A stretch of DNA of 64,000 nt from the NCBI GenBank assembly GCA_019137255.1, contig WPDH01000281.1, positions 54,931-118,930 on the forward strand, in the 5' to 3' direction. Under the pieces are notes generated by a model. That model was not told where the DNA came from and searched no databases. It saw nothing but the letters and a program-made list of their open reading frames with translations. The stretch comes from Corinectria fuckeliana. Lineage: Eukaryota; Ascomycota; Sordariomycetes; Hypocreales; Nectriaceae. Below, piece after piece: positions 44,195 through 55,533 of this stretch (its first letter is position 1; the number at the start of each line of letters is the position of its first letter). The position numbers and the translations under genes are program-made.

Positions 44195-46197
44195 ATGTTT
44201 TCCATTCTACTTTCCGCGTTGCTGGTGTTTCCAGCACTTGCTTCCGCTGCAAACGGAACCTTTGTCTCCCTGCCCACAGGCGTGACTTCTTTCCAGTCAC
44301 GTAGATATCCCGATATCTCAATCTCGTACAAAGAGGTTTGTTTCCAACGCGCAATCCCTGGGAAGGGTCTAACATCTATTAGACAACCATTTGCGAAACG
44401 ACTCCCGGAGTAAAAGGATACAGCGGCTTTGTCACTTTGCCTAGCATTGACAAGGCTTACAATGCCAGTATATTCTTCTGGTACTTTGGTTGGTCTCTTT
44501 ATTCTCTGTACGCATGGCTGCCGTGTTAACTATCTACAGAATCAAGGCACAACGCCGCCCATGCCCCTACTACTATTTACATTCCCGGAGGTCCCGGTGA
44601 AAGCTTCCTGGACGGCACGAGTGGTTTCCCCTGCAACATCAACCCCGACTCGAACAGCACCGCCCTGAATCCCTGGTCCTGGAACAACGATGTTAACATT
44701 CTGTACCTTGATGTACCGGTCCAGACTGGATACTCGTTTACCAAGCCTCAGAACGGCACACTTGATCTGCTGTCCAACGTCTTTACGCCAGCGCCCGAGG
44801 GGTCTGACAGCGTGCCTACAAACCTGACATCCCTCTCAGCTACTCTTTCCAGCACAAACTCACACGATACTGCAAACACGTCGGGACAGGTTGCCCGGCA
44901 GGTTTGGCAAATCTCCCAAGCGTGGTTTCAAGAATTCCCCGAACGCAAGACTACGAATGATGAAACTAACTTCTGGTCGTACTCAGTATGTCACAGACTC
45001 GAAATTGGAGCCCACGTTCGCTGATTTGTTGTCTCAGTATTCTAGCTTCTTCGGTCCTGCAACAGTGGCCTACTTCCAGCAACAGAACCAGAGAATCGAG
45101 AACGGGACCATCGATGACGGTTGCGCCACCAAGTTCCGCCTAGGCACGCTTGGCATCAACAACGGCTGCATCGACATCAAACACCAGATCCCCTCGTACC
45201 CAGAATACGCATACAATAATACCTACGGTGTCCAGGTTATTTCCAAGGAGGTATACGAGACGGCCAAGCACAACATCACTAAAAAGGACGGATGCTACGA
45301 TCTGATTGACCGGTGCCGGGCGTTGCAAGCCAAGAAAGACCCCCAGCAGTTGGGCAACAACAACGATGTGAACAAGGCGTGCGTGGCAGCTACGAACCTC
45401 TGTTACGACAATATCCAGGGAGCTTACACTTCCGAGTCATCGCGGAGCGCCTTCGACCTTGCTCTCAAGCTGCCTGATATCTTTCCGGACTACGCGACAC
45501 CGTTTTTCAACCAACGCTGGGTGCAGGACGCACTTGGAGCTCCAGTCAACTTTACCTTGGCCGGATCAACAGTCGCCTTGAACTTGTTTTACGTTACGGG
45601 CGATGACATGGTCCGCAGCATGTTTGATGTCGAGTATATCCTATCAGCTGGAGTGAACCTCGCTTTGGTTTATGGAGATCGCGATTACCGATGCAACTGT
45701 AAGTCAAACGCTTGTATATCGCTTTCTTATACAAATGCTTACTTCAATACTCAGGGCTCGGTGTCGAAAACGTCAGCTTGACCATGTCATACCCTGAAGC
45801 CCCTGCCTTTCGATCCGCCGGATACACTGACATCGAAACCAGCTCCAGCTACGTGGGAGGTCTAGTAAGACAACACGGCAACGTCTCGTTCTCGCGCGTG
45901 TTCGAAGCGGGACATTCGGTGGCAGCGAACCAGCCGGAAACGGTGTATCGGATCTTCAAGCGAGCCATCTTCGGTCGGGACGTTGCTACCGGTCGAGTCG
46001 AGATTGGTCCTGACGGTAATTACAGCAGCAAGGGACCAGCGAGCAGCTTTCACGTCAAGAATAAGTTGCCCGAAAGCCCTCGGCTAACGTGTTTCTTACG
46101 TTCGGCTGCGTCGACATGCTCGTATAAACAGTTGGAAGCACTCGAGGATGGCACGGCAATGGTGCGGGATTCCATTATCGTGTCACCACCGAGTTAA
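44195..46197 (+). CDS. Secreted serine carboxypeptidase (S10)-like protein with altered nucleophile elbow
   Basis: Five exons (44195-44335, 44383-44488, 44540-44985, 45038-45698, 45755-46197) give 598 aa. A signal peptide is clear (MFSILLSALLVFPALASA). S10 landmarks are IYIPGGPGESFL (oxyanion glycines), NPWSWNNDVNILYLDVPVQTGYSF, the Asp block GDRDYRCNW (~444-452, split by intron 4) and the His block EAGH (H505). The nucleophile Ser is S231, the last codon before intron 3. The 52-bp intron 44986-45037 (GTATGT...CTCAG) gives SYSSFFGP where the family has SYGGxYGP. The two glycines after the nucleophile are therefore replaced by serines. The frame aligns well on both sides (QQQNQRIENGTI). It may be a divergent peptidase/acyltransferase or inactive. 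Many N-glycosylation sites. Confidence 0.85.
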
Positions 46198-48128
46198 CAA
46201 GGGACAACTTGTGAGGAAAGTTGATCTTGGACACAACAAGGTGGGTTGTTGTGGAAGTGCTGCTTGCTTGCGTTCTTGGATGAGAGAAGAACGAAAAATG
46301 AAGAGGAAAGAGCAGCCTGGTTAGACTGATAGACCTGGTTTCACTGCCTACTGTACGTGACTATTCGCCGTTTTAACAAGACCAGCACCAAGTAGTTAGC
46401 AATCAGCAAGTGCAAAGGGATACTATCTAGCTGAGATGGTACAAGCGAGTGAAATCTAGGAACGTCCGGCCATCTAGTCTCAGCATCCTGTCGTTGACCA
46501 AAATCAATCGAAGAAAATTATAAAGGGACGCAGTCTCGTACAGACTAGGCTGGTATCTCCATTGATGACAGACTTCTGGTACTTGGCGTTGGTGCCTAGA
46601 AACACTTTGCTATTGGGGTCAAGAATCACGGATGTTTGCCGTCGACAATCTAGTAGCCAGCACCATCTCGGCGACGTGGCGTATCAGTGCAGCCTTGCCT
46701 CAACTCGGCCACGTCTGAACTGCACATTAATGCTTTGCAGTCTGTGGTGGTGGCAGAGTTATGCCAGATAGGGTGTTTCACTGCAGGCCCGACGAAGAAA
46801 TACCCGAACCAGCAGCGGTCCAATTTGTGTCTAGTGGTGCAGGCATTAAAAGAGAGGACTATGGGAAGTCAAAGTGTCAAGTAGTCGAAGGCCACTATTG
46901 CAACATTATTTCGGAAGTTGGAGATGTAAAGCGTAGCTCGCGGTCCAAAAGATGTCTACATAGTAGACCAAGGCTGTACTGTACATGCCCTTGTCATCCA
47001 CGTGGGTAAAGCGGGAGGGTCAAACACTAAAGGGTTTGCAGGGGAGATATAGAATGAGTTGAGGTAAAATTCACACAGCACGGAAGCATTACAGGATTCA
47101 ACTAGTACTAGAGCTATACTATGATCAAAGAGGCGATCAAGATCTATAGCACATATCGTCATATGTGGACGATTCTCCTGCAAATTGAGAGTAGGGTGGC
47201 CAGCTAGGATAGCTTCGTTTACTATTGACATCCTCCTTACTCCATCTTCGAGATACCCAACCAAGTTTAAATCATGCCATCCTTTGCTTAGGCGAAGCAG
47301 GGGATGGGACGCGTAACCAGCGCCTCAAGATTGCTATCTGCGCTAGTCGCCCTGCATATACGGATGCTCTACCCATTGAGCAGCTGCCAGTAAGAGTATA
47401 GCCGAACGGTAAGTTGCTACGCGCCGACGTAAAGAGTCCAATGAATGCTGGCGGCTTTCGATTGGCTATGAAGTGTACTAGAGAATGGCTCTCTTCTTGC
47501 GTCGCAAAGTCCTCTTAGTACTTGATACACTGTTCCCCGAAGAAGAAGAAGAAGAAGAAGAAGCGCCATTCTTTCTCGGTCTAGACGCTGGAATTGAGCT
47601 TGAGATGAAGTACTCAGGCGAAGCTAAAGAAATTAGGAAAAAAGGAAGCCCTGCTAAGGAAACGCCGACGTGACCGGAGGACTCGGATGGGAATGGAGTC
47701 TTTGGACATTGACGGTGGAGCCAATCCAGCAACTCGGAAATTTATCGCATCCAGGAATTGCCAAGCTTTGCCTCTTTTGACGATTCCCGACGGACTGCAC
47801 ACCCACTTTCCTATGGTGTATGTACCTCCGCTAAGCTTTTGGCCTTGGCCGTGGCCGTGGCCTATCAAGTTTCTTTGACATGCCGGGGTATGAAGAAACA
47901 CGCCAAGATCTGTCTGGACCTGGGTTTGGGAGAGCCTGGGTTGCTCAGTGGGAAGAGCCTCGGCCGTTGATCAAGTTATAACGAGATAAGACGAAGTCAC
48001 AGCGAGGGCCAGGACAGAAGCAGCGATACAGCAAAATAAAGTGGTACTCCCACTGCGAAATGAATCTTGAACTCCTAGCTTTTGCCAAATTAGATAGATA
48101 TAAATGTACGCCACAATAACTCCCTCCC
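46198..48128. other. Intergenic 1.9 kb with GAA repeat and tRNA-like relic
   Basis: Contains a (GAA)n microsatellite at about 47537-47562. A minus-strand tRNA-like D-arm with a loose B-box match lies near 47295-47395 but lacks pairing acceptor ends. No protein gene was recognised. Confidence 0.45.
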
Positions 48129-49412
48129 CTAGGTCAACTTTGCCACTTTCGGGTCGTCATTGACAGACGGTTGCTTGTTGAACAACTTCCAGGTGCGCAT
48201 CAGGACGTTGTTAATGAGGTACAGACCGATGGCCAGGCCAATGGCGCCCAGGGTAAACCACACCCACGGGCGGTCTCCAATCCACATGAGCGTCTTGGTG
48301 TCCCCGTGATGCCATGAGCAGCCCTCCAGGTCGGTGATGTAGGGCGCCAGCTCCGTCTCGTTGATGACCTGCATCGTCGGCGAGGGTATTGACGGCTGCT
48401 CGAGCAGGTAGTTCTTGATGACCATGGTCAGGAAGAACGGGCCGGCCGACACCATGATGGCGGCGTGCGGCAGCAGGCGGGCCCACGGCCGGGTGATTGC
48501 GTTGTAGAAGGGCAGTCTGGCGATGGCGGCGGTGAAGATGGGGTGGTGGGCCGAGGTGATCATGAGGTCGTTGGTGACGCCGGTGGGCGTGGTCGACTTG
48601 AAGACGGCCTGGTGCGTGGTGCCGTCGAACTCGAGCTGGCGCAGGGAGATGGTCTCGTTGCAGAGGGTGTCCATGTCGAGGTAGATGCCGCCGTAGTGGT
48701 GCAGGACGAAGTAGCGGATGGCGTCTGCGCGCTGGATGGGGAAGGGGTAGTTGTCCCAGATGTCGACGAACCAGGGGTACTCGGCCGAGATGAAGTCGCG
48801 GGCGAGCGCGTCGGTCCAGAACTGAGGGCAGCAATGTTAGCGGGGCTAGCACGAGAAGAAAAGAAACAGAGAACAGGTAGAGAAAGAGAGGAGAGCACAG
48901 CAGAGCAGAGAAAGAAGCAATTCCGCACGCACCTTGTACTCAAAGTCGGAGTAGGCCTCCTTGCAGCTCTGCACTGAGCGGACCCAGTCGGGCGGGATGG
49001 TGTCGGTGGCGCCCGTCTGGTGGAAGATGCGCGGGATCACGTGCTGGTCGGGATGTTCTGCGGACGGAGGATGGTCGACAGGCAGCGCGAGGCGGGCGCC
49101 GAAGAGCTCCTCGTTGCGGACCAGGAGGGTGATGAGCGGCTCGAAGGCGCGGACGACGAAGGCAACGATGACCAGCTCGATGAGGAGCAGGTAGACGGCC
49201 GTCTTCTTCAGCCTGGGGACGCGGAGGAGCTTCTTTGGCCAGGCGACCCAGCAGCGCGGGTCGGATTTCCAGTCGAGGCGCTCTTCATCGTATTTGTTGG
49301 TGGAGTGGGAGTTGGAGCTGGAGTTGTTGGAGGTGTTGTTGCTGCTGCCATTGCCGTTGGCGGTTGCTCCATTGACCGACCGGCCGTGGTTTTCGGAAGT
49401 GGTAGAGTTCAT
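48129..49412 (-). CDS. GT32 glycosyltransferase, inositol-phosphoceramide mannosyltransferase (Sur1/Csh1)-like
   Basis: Two exons (49412-48933, 48821-48129; 111-bp intron) give 390 aa. After a low-complexity Asn/Ser-rich N-terminus comes a membrane anchor (AVYLLLIELVIVAFVVRAF), then the GT32 core: IPRIFHQTGATDTIP, FEYKFWTD across the intron, EYPWFVDIWDNYPFPIQRADAIRYF and the DxD metal site YLDMDT (D209-M-D211). A C-terminal hydrophobic segment follows (TLGAIGLAIGLYLI). The PIQRADAIRYFVLHHYGGIY stretch is characteristic of the Sur1/Csg1 group, which transfers mannose from GDP-mannose to inositol-phosphoceramide in the Golgi. The exact acceptor is inferred. The gene is divergent from the Aur1/PAP2-like gene at 50304. 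Confidence 0.88.
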
Positions 49413-50303
49413 TTGTTCAAGCAAACAAGCAACAGGAGAAGAAGGAGAAGAAGAAAAAAAAAGAAGAAGAAGACGAAGAGGAAGAAGTGTAGATGTCAAG
49501 TAGAACCTCGGACGGACCCTGAACCAAGAAGGAGGACGGGAATGTCACTGGGGGGGCGGCTTGGCAGAGTGCGTGCGGACGCGGGTGCGGGTGCGGGCTT
49601 TTGATGGAAAACAAGAAAAAACAAGCTTTTGATGGACACGAGGCCTGTCCCCCCGCCCCTTTATCCTTTGTCCCTTATCCCTTATCCTCTACCCTCTAAT
49701 TAGGTACCTACATACACCTAGCATCTAGGCCTATGCCGACGAAAACTCTTCTGTTCTGGGCCGAGGACGCTCTGGGCTGTGTCAATCGTGAGGTCCCCGT
49801 CCTTGAAATTAGGTGTCCATCCGCTTCCGCTTCCGCTTGCGCCCCTGCGCCCGTCTGCTGGGGAAACAGGGCTATCGCGCTGAGCTAGGCCCGATCGGCG
49901 CTAGTTCTCACGGGCTGCGCTGCAACACAGCCCCCGTCAGGGCCCAGCACTCGACGTCACAGCTGGTCTAGGCCGCCGTAGGTCTGATATTCAGGGGCTG
50001 AGGGGTTGCCGGTGCCCACTGCGCGTGTCCACTGCGGCCGTCGAATCACCGCCGCCGAATGACCTTGCCATGTACGAATAATGCCACAGCTACGAATCGC
50101 TCGCCGCAGCACCCGAAAGCGGCTAGCGGCGCTCTTATCGCAACGGCCCCGCTTACCCCTAAACAGTCCTTTTCTTGCGCAACGCGATGCTAACGCTTTT
50201 TCTCTCCCGCGCGACTTTGGAACCTTTTCGTCCTTCCATCTCACCACAACTGGCCACTTGCTAGTCCGACCAGCTTATCCCAGGACATGCTCAGCAATTG
50301 GAC
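49413..50303. promoter_or_regulatory. Divergent promoter region with purine-rich microsatellite
   Basis: A GA-rich run (about 49436-49490) lies in the 5' leader of the GT32 gene. The 890-bp region is shared by two membrane-lipid-type genes. No specific binding site is recognised. Confidence 0.5.
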
Positions 50304-51667
50304 ATGGCCGCTACCGAACACGCAAACGCAACGATGGCTGAACCCGAACTGGGGGAGCCGCAGTTTGCCTACCACGCCGTAGTAGAGCCCATTGTACGTC
50401 GGTCCTCCAGTTCCAGCAACAGACTAAATACTGACTGCGCACGTGTCACAGTTTATCGTGGGCATCATGGTCGCATCGTGCTACGTCAACCGTCTCCGAG
50501 GCTATCCCATCACCCCGCCGTCCAACCTCGACCAAGGCCTGCTGGGCCAAACAAAGCTGGAGCCGCTCGACGACGAGGATCTGCTCGACGATGACTCCTT
50601 GGACGACGACCACGAGAGGCTCCTCAACCTCTCCGCCTCGTCCACGGCCACGACGCATCCCCCCAAGAAGCGAAACTGCTGCGGCACCGTCATCCACACG
50701 CCCAACACGTCCCGGTACGCCAACTACCGGCACAGCCGCTTCATCCAAAAGTTCCCCTTCCTCGTCGAGATGTTCTACTGGGCCGTCAACCTCCTCTTCT
50801 ACGTCGGCGTCAAGAACTTCAGCGAGCTCATCTTCGCCACCGACGGCGTGTGGCAGACGGCCGAGAAACACGGCATTGCCGTCCTCTGGTTCGAACAGGA
50901 GGGCCCCTTCAGCTTCCTGTTCCCCCTGCGAGAGGTGGATGTGCAGATGTTCTTTAGGACTGAGCACCAAGGCATGTTAACCATTCTCAACCGAGCGTAC
51001 TCTATGATCCATATCCCGGTGACTGTCAGGTAAGCAACCCAGCACAGCCTTGCTCAATCAACCCTTCCAGGCCCTATTCCGGCTGACCCGGCTTCTTTCT
51101 AGCTTCCTTGCTTGGTACTATTACGCCGCCCCCACCCATTCCCAGTTCGCATCAGCTCGCCGCATGATGCAGCTCACCAACCTCTTCAGCTTCGTCACCT
51201 TCACGAGCTACCCATGCATGCCTCCTCGTCTGCTGCCCGAAGAGTACGGGTTCTTCGACACGGTCCGCCGCGAAGATGCCGAGTCCATATATGCCACCAA
51301 CAAATTCTTCAACCAGCTCGCCGCGTTCCCCTCGCTGCACTTTGGCTACTCCTTCTGCATCGGCACCGTGCTATTATACCACTCGGGTGTCTTCCGCCGC
51401 CGTCTCGCCCCGCGCGAGAAGCGCATGTCGAAGCTCTCCCAGATCTTCTTCGCCGTCTTGAGCGTTGTGTACCCGGGATTCGTCCTGACCATTATTGTGT
51501 CAACGGCGAATCACTACTGGCTGGATGCGCTGGCCGCTACGGGTGTTGTGGCCATGGCTTGGCTGTGCAACCGTGTATTACTGCTCTTGCTGCCCGTGGA
51601 GGACGTTCTCCTCTCGTGTGTCAAGTTGGAGAAGCCCATTCCTACTACGAGTAATCGGGGACAGTAG
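50304..51667 (+). CDS. PAP2/Aur1-type integral membrane phosphotransferase or phosphatase
   Basis: Three exons (50304-50393, 50452-51029, 51103-51667) give 410 aa; phases match. Several membrane segments occur (FIVGIMVASCYV, FLVEMFYWAVNLLFYVGV, MIHIPVTVSFLAWYYY, FFAVLSVVYPGFVLTIIV). The two PAP2 catalytic motifs are present: FPSLHFGYSF (PSxH) and ANHYWLDA (HxxxD). An acidic loop with poly-Asp (near nt 50560-50620) separates the first helices. This is the inositolphosphotransferase Aur1/Ipt1-like branch of the superfamily; it may act on sphingolipid or phosphatidic-acid-type lipids in ER or Golgi. It is not necessarily the essential IPC synthase itself. Confidence 0.85.
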
Positions 51668-53378
51668 AGTTGGATACGACCCGTAGCGGTCCGAGGCCAG
51701 GCTTGTATATTAATTTGTAATAAGACGGTCAAGATATATGATGATAGAATACTACCATAATTGTACGCGGCATTGACTATTTAATATTTAATCTAGATTT
51801 TCTTTATTACACGTTACGTATAGAATATACTGTTTCTTTGGCCACAAGCGACCCTTTTGCTCTGAATAGACCTTGGAAGGTTGTAGTCGACGACACTGCT
51901 AGGCATTAAGACAGTAATACTGACGTTACGAGGCATGTTGCGTACAGTGCACTGCGAATAGTTATTCACCATTGCACTGTAAACAGCCCTAACATAATTG
52001 CTGTCAGAAACTCGGAGCTGTCCCCAGAATGATATGCTTTTAGACTTCTACGCAGATTCGGTATTTGAGAATTTGAGGTACAGGGTAGACGGCAGCTTAA
52101 AGAGACTACCCTAAACCCCCTATTCAATCCCGGGCTATTCTAAGGACTGTTTTAGAATGCTGGTTAGCAAGTAGTAAGGTCTCTTATAGTATTAAATATT
52201 CATACTTTAGTTCCTTCAGAATCTAGTCCCAATGCTCAAAGCCTGGAATATCGTCGATGGTTTGAGCATAAACGAAATCTACTTGCGTTGGCTTAAGCGA
52301 CGATGTATGTCTTCTTTTACCTTCTTTACACCCTCGAAGACGCATTTAATAGTAAATTCGGATATGTTAAGACTGCTAGATCTGGGCGCGCTAGCCTGTC
52401 TGAAGTATTAAAGAACCTGGACCTGTTGGGAACAGTGACTTTATATACGCCTCGAGGCAGGGATCCCACATTTTCCCCAGCTTGGTTACAATTCGGCTAG
52501 TGATTGGTGAATCTTCTGTGCTCTAGGATTTCTTATTTGCTAGTCCTTGTCAAGCGGTTGATTGCCATGTATAACTCACTGGTCAAATCCAACTTTGTGG
52601 AAAGTTGCTAGTAGTATCATCGATACCATTCTCTATGACATTGCGGAACGTAACGTTATCCTCAGCCTAATCTTTGAGATATCCAGGACCGGGAATTAAC
52701 AGGACCATGAATTAACAGGACCGATAATTCACTGCGGCATCTGGGAGGATCCAGGCATAGGAAAGTCGTAGATCTCGGGCTTTCACCTCAGTAGTACAGT
52801 CTCTATTTCATGAAGGCATTTGACTCAACCTAGAATTGCCACTGCAAGGCGCACCACAAGAGCAAGCAACGATCAAAGCAGCATTCTTGTTCGTCCAATC
52901 GAATTCAGTATCCCACTATGCTGTATGCATATGCTGTCCCTTGATAGCCTGCAAAGCCTCCATCTCAGGCCACTTCTATTTGTTGAGGATGCCCGTCTCT
53001 TTCAAGACATTAGCGATGTAAGCGAGTGTATAGAGAGCAGCCAGTTAGGAATTCAACTCCCCAGGAGCTTTTACTCACTGCGCCAGTCTTCAGAGCCCAG
53101 CCCAGTTTTCTGTCGTTTCATCTAGTCGGTCTTAACGTGATGCTACACGCGAACGTGTCTTGCAAGATCGTGATGCCAGGCAATGCTCTTCGAGAACTGT
53201 TGAGTACTTGCGCGACTTGCTTAGACCGGTTACTGGCAAAGAAATATTGGTTTGCAAGAGACGAAACATGAAGAGGCCAATGTCAACAATGCAACTGCAA
53301 TATATATTCCTTCATCACCTAACATAACCAGCTCTAGTACATCTTCGTTTGCTAAACTAAACCTTGACTAAGAAACCT
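51668..53378. other. Decayed, AT-leaning intergenic region
   Basis: Contains a 16-bp tandem repeat at 52685-52732. A minus-strand stretch at about 52870-53050 reads like broken coding sequence (VLKETGILN, WPEMEALQAIKGQ, DWTNKN, separated by stops) that I cannot assign. No intact gene. Confidence 0.4.
52685..52732. repeat. 16-bp tandem repeat, about three copies
   Basis: Units AGGACCGGGAATTAAC (52685-52700), AGGACCATGAATTAAC (52701-52716) and a diverged third copy (52717-52732). Confidence 0.85.
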
Positions 53379-54486
53379 TTATGATACATGCATCCTCTCT
53401 ATATAATGAGAAATACTAGCCAACTTCTCACGGGTTTCTATTAGCTCTCGCTCTGGCGTAGACAGTAAAATAACACCAGCACTGACCTGATGCCACTGTC
53501 GAGTATCATCCTGGAAAATGGTACGAAGGACAAGCGTCGCCGTGAAGAAGCCCGCTCCTTCACTCAGTAAAATAGCTCCGGATTGGAGCTCCCTTGCTCG
53601 GGTGCCAAGATACCAGCCACGCGAGACTCAAGGTGCTGAACAACGAACTGAAATGAAGTTTGTAACGACAAATGTCCCTCTCTGGCAAACGCTGTCAAGT
53701 TCCTCAATGGCTTCTGTGACAGAAATGATGTGCTCCACGATCTCATTCGTATCACCTGACAGTTCCCCGCGAAGCCTTTCGACCTCGGCCTCCGGGCCTT
53801 CGTTGGAACGGTCACAGCAAGCAGCTCGGTGGTACCTTTCCCGTTGGCGGTGAGCATGACGAGCTCCGGATTGAAGCCGGTCGCCTGGAAGCCCTGGTGG
53901 CTCAGTAAAAGCTCCTAGCAGTCGATCCTCCCGACATCGACTGCTCGGCAAGCAATCACCTTTTCGTATTTGCCAGCTACAATCTCCGCCGGCGTTTTGG
54001 CAATACGTTTGAGATGTTGTTCGGTAAGGGATTGAGTGCCTTGACCTCTTCGCTGGCGTCTCCCTTGATCACGGTACGGCTACGGTCGATAGTGACTTGG
54101 ATGTAAGAAACCAGGAGATCGAGAAGTGGCTAGGTTTTAGGCTTGAAGGCCTGGCCGCGGGAATGGGTGGTGCAGTTGAAGCCGATGATCCCGAACGTCT
54201 TACCGTGAGGAGTGGAATGCTCTCTCATAAAGTCCCTCGCAACTTGAGCGATGGATCCTTTGACTTGGAGGTACTTTGTGGTGCCCTGGGCGGATACAGT
54301 TGCTGTCTCACCCGAGGGGCTCACAGAGAGAAATGAGCGACTACCAAGGCTGACATGCCAATAGTCGTTTCGCTCATAGGCGAGTTTGTCAATGCCCAGT
54401 AATCTAACAGGGCAGCAACCTGTCTTGTCTTCATCGCGAACTGGCCTCTGGTCTGCTGTTTCCGCTTGGAGTCGTGAATGGAACAA
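53379..54486 (-). pseudogene. Salicylate synthase (MbtI/Irp9-type, chorismate-utilising) pseudogene
   Basis: Pieces of one enzyme appear in family order along the minus strand, in changing frames. First is an N-terminal YERNDYWHVSLGSRSF...FGIIGFN piece (about 54400-54150). Next is EIVAGKYEKVIACR (about 53985-53940), which keeps the Lys of the family's base region. Then come FNPELVMLTANGKGTTELLA (about 53880-53810), DTNEIVEHIISV (about 53755), and TFVVTNFISVR followed in another frame by VVQHLESRVAGIL (about 53670-53600). The last is AGFFTATLVLRTIF...ERELIETREKLASISHY (about 53555-53405). Frameshifts, internal stops and a deletion before the last block make it non-functional. The enzyme family turns chorismate into salicylate, usually for siderophores in bacteria. 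Confidence 0.75.
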
Positions 54487-54984
54487 ACGAGGGTGTGGGA
54501 GGGGCTGTCGATGCCATTCGTGATACTGCTTCCGAACACTACTTTATGGGCATCACGAAGAAAGGGCTAGCTGCTATCAGTCATACTAAGGGCAGTAAGC
54601 ACTGCTTTCTTATTATTCGAGGCGCAACACGTAACAACCGGGACAGTCTATGGCTGGAATAGTGTTCTAGCTTTCGCTCGAGCCGTGGGCAATAGTGGCC
54701 ACCACTCAGCCATTATGGCTGATTACTCTCACGGTAGGCGAGGATGTACCAACTTAGAATTTATGCATTCTCACGGTCAAAGGCAATTGTTCGAGAAAGG
54801 CGCCGTCTAAGACTAGTGTGACGACAAAAGGTTCGAAGGCTTTGAACAAGGTCTTGTAATCGACTCGACGAAGACATTGAAGAGAATCATTGTGCTTGGA
54901 GCAACTGACAGTTGCTGTGATACTATCGTATATATCTTGGTGGGCTCTTGCTGATGGTTGATTGACTAGAAAGCTTCAGTCGAA

Positions 54985-55533
54985 CATAAAACTCGACGAA
55001 TGGGACGTGTACTTACTCCCAGGACAAGAGCTGATCAACTCCGTAGGATAGCAGCTCTGAACAAATCTTGGTTGTCGCCTCCAAATCCAACGAGATGACA
55101 TCCAACGCTGAACGCCCCAGGCCACTCCCTTCCACAACTCTGGATATTTTCCTGAATCCACTTCGAAGCAAGACGCTGATCAAAGAGTCCTATGTTCAGA
55201 GCTTTATTCTGTTGTATCTCTTTAGAGCTTAGGAACCCCCATCCACCAACCCGCTTCTGCGTGTGGCATTCCGAGCCCCGTGCTAGGACCATTCATTGAG
55301 ACCGGGTCCTTCAGTCTCAGGTCACTGACAGGCTGCTGTGCAAAGTGGACGCCCAGAAATTGGTCTTGATTGAACTCCGGTAGATGCAGGCCTCTGAGCG
55401 TCCTATTCCTGGTTGTTGCAACGGGAGAGCGTCCATCGCAGTTAGGTAGTGCAAGGGCCAATGAGCATGTGCAGAGTAGGGTCACCAAGCCCCAGTTGAG
55501 ACAGGTAATGCAAAAATGAGTAGCCATAGTCAT
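54985..55533 (-). pseudogene. Type-B carboxylesterase/lipase pseudogene
   Basis: The N-terminus is well preserved: ATG 55533, a signal-peptide-like segment (NWGLVTLLCTCSLALALP) and FLGVHFAQQPVSDLRLKDP, the hallmark of the type-B esterase N-terminal region. After NGPSTG a deletion and frame change join it to GGWGFLSSKE...NIGLFDQRLASKWIQEN. The following stretch lacks the FGGDPxxVTIxGESAGA nucleophile block and reads CGREWPGAFSVG, then GFGGDNQDLFRAAIL and a stop. About two-thirds of the family length is missing, including the catalytic Ser context and the Asp/Glu and His. It lies immediately upstream of the salicylate-synthase relic on the same strand. Confidence 0.75.

Noticed and set aside
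47485..47673. Small ORF with poly-Glu
   Set aside because: Created by a GAA microsatellite; no supporting coding signal.
49020..49604. 194-codon plus-strand open frame with Lys/Arg run
   Set aside because: Antisense shadow of the GT32 gene; the Lys run comes from the purine-rich leader repeat.
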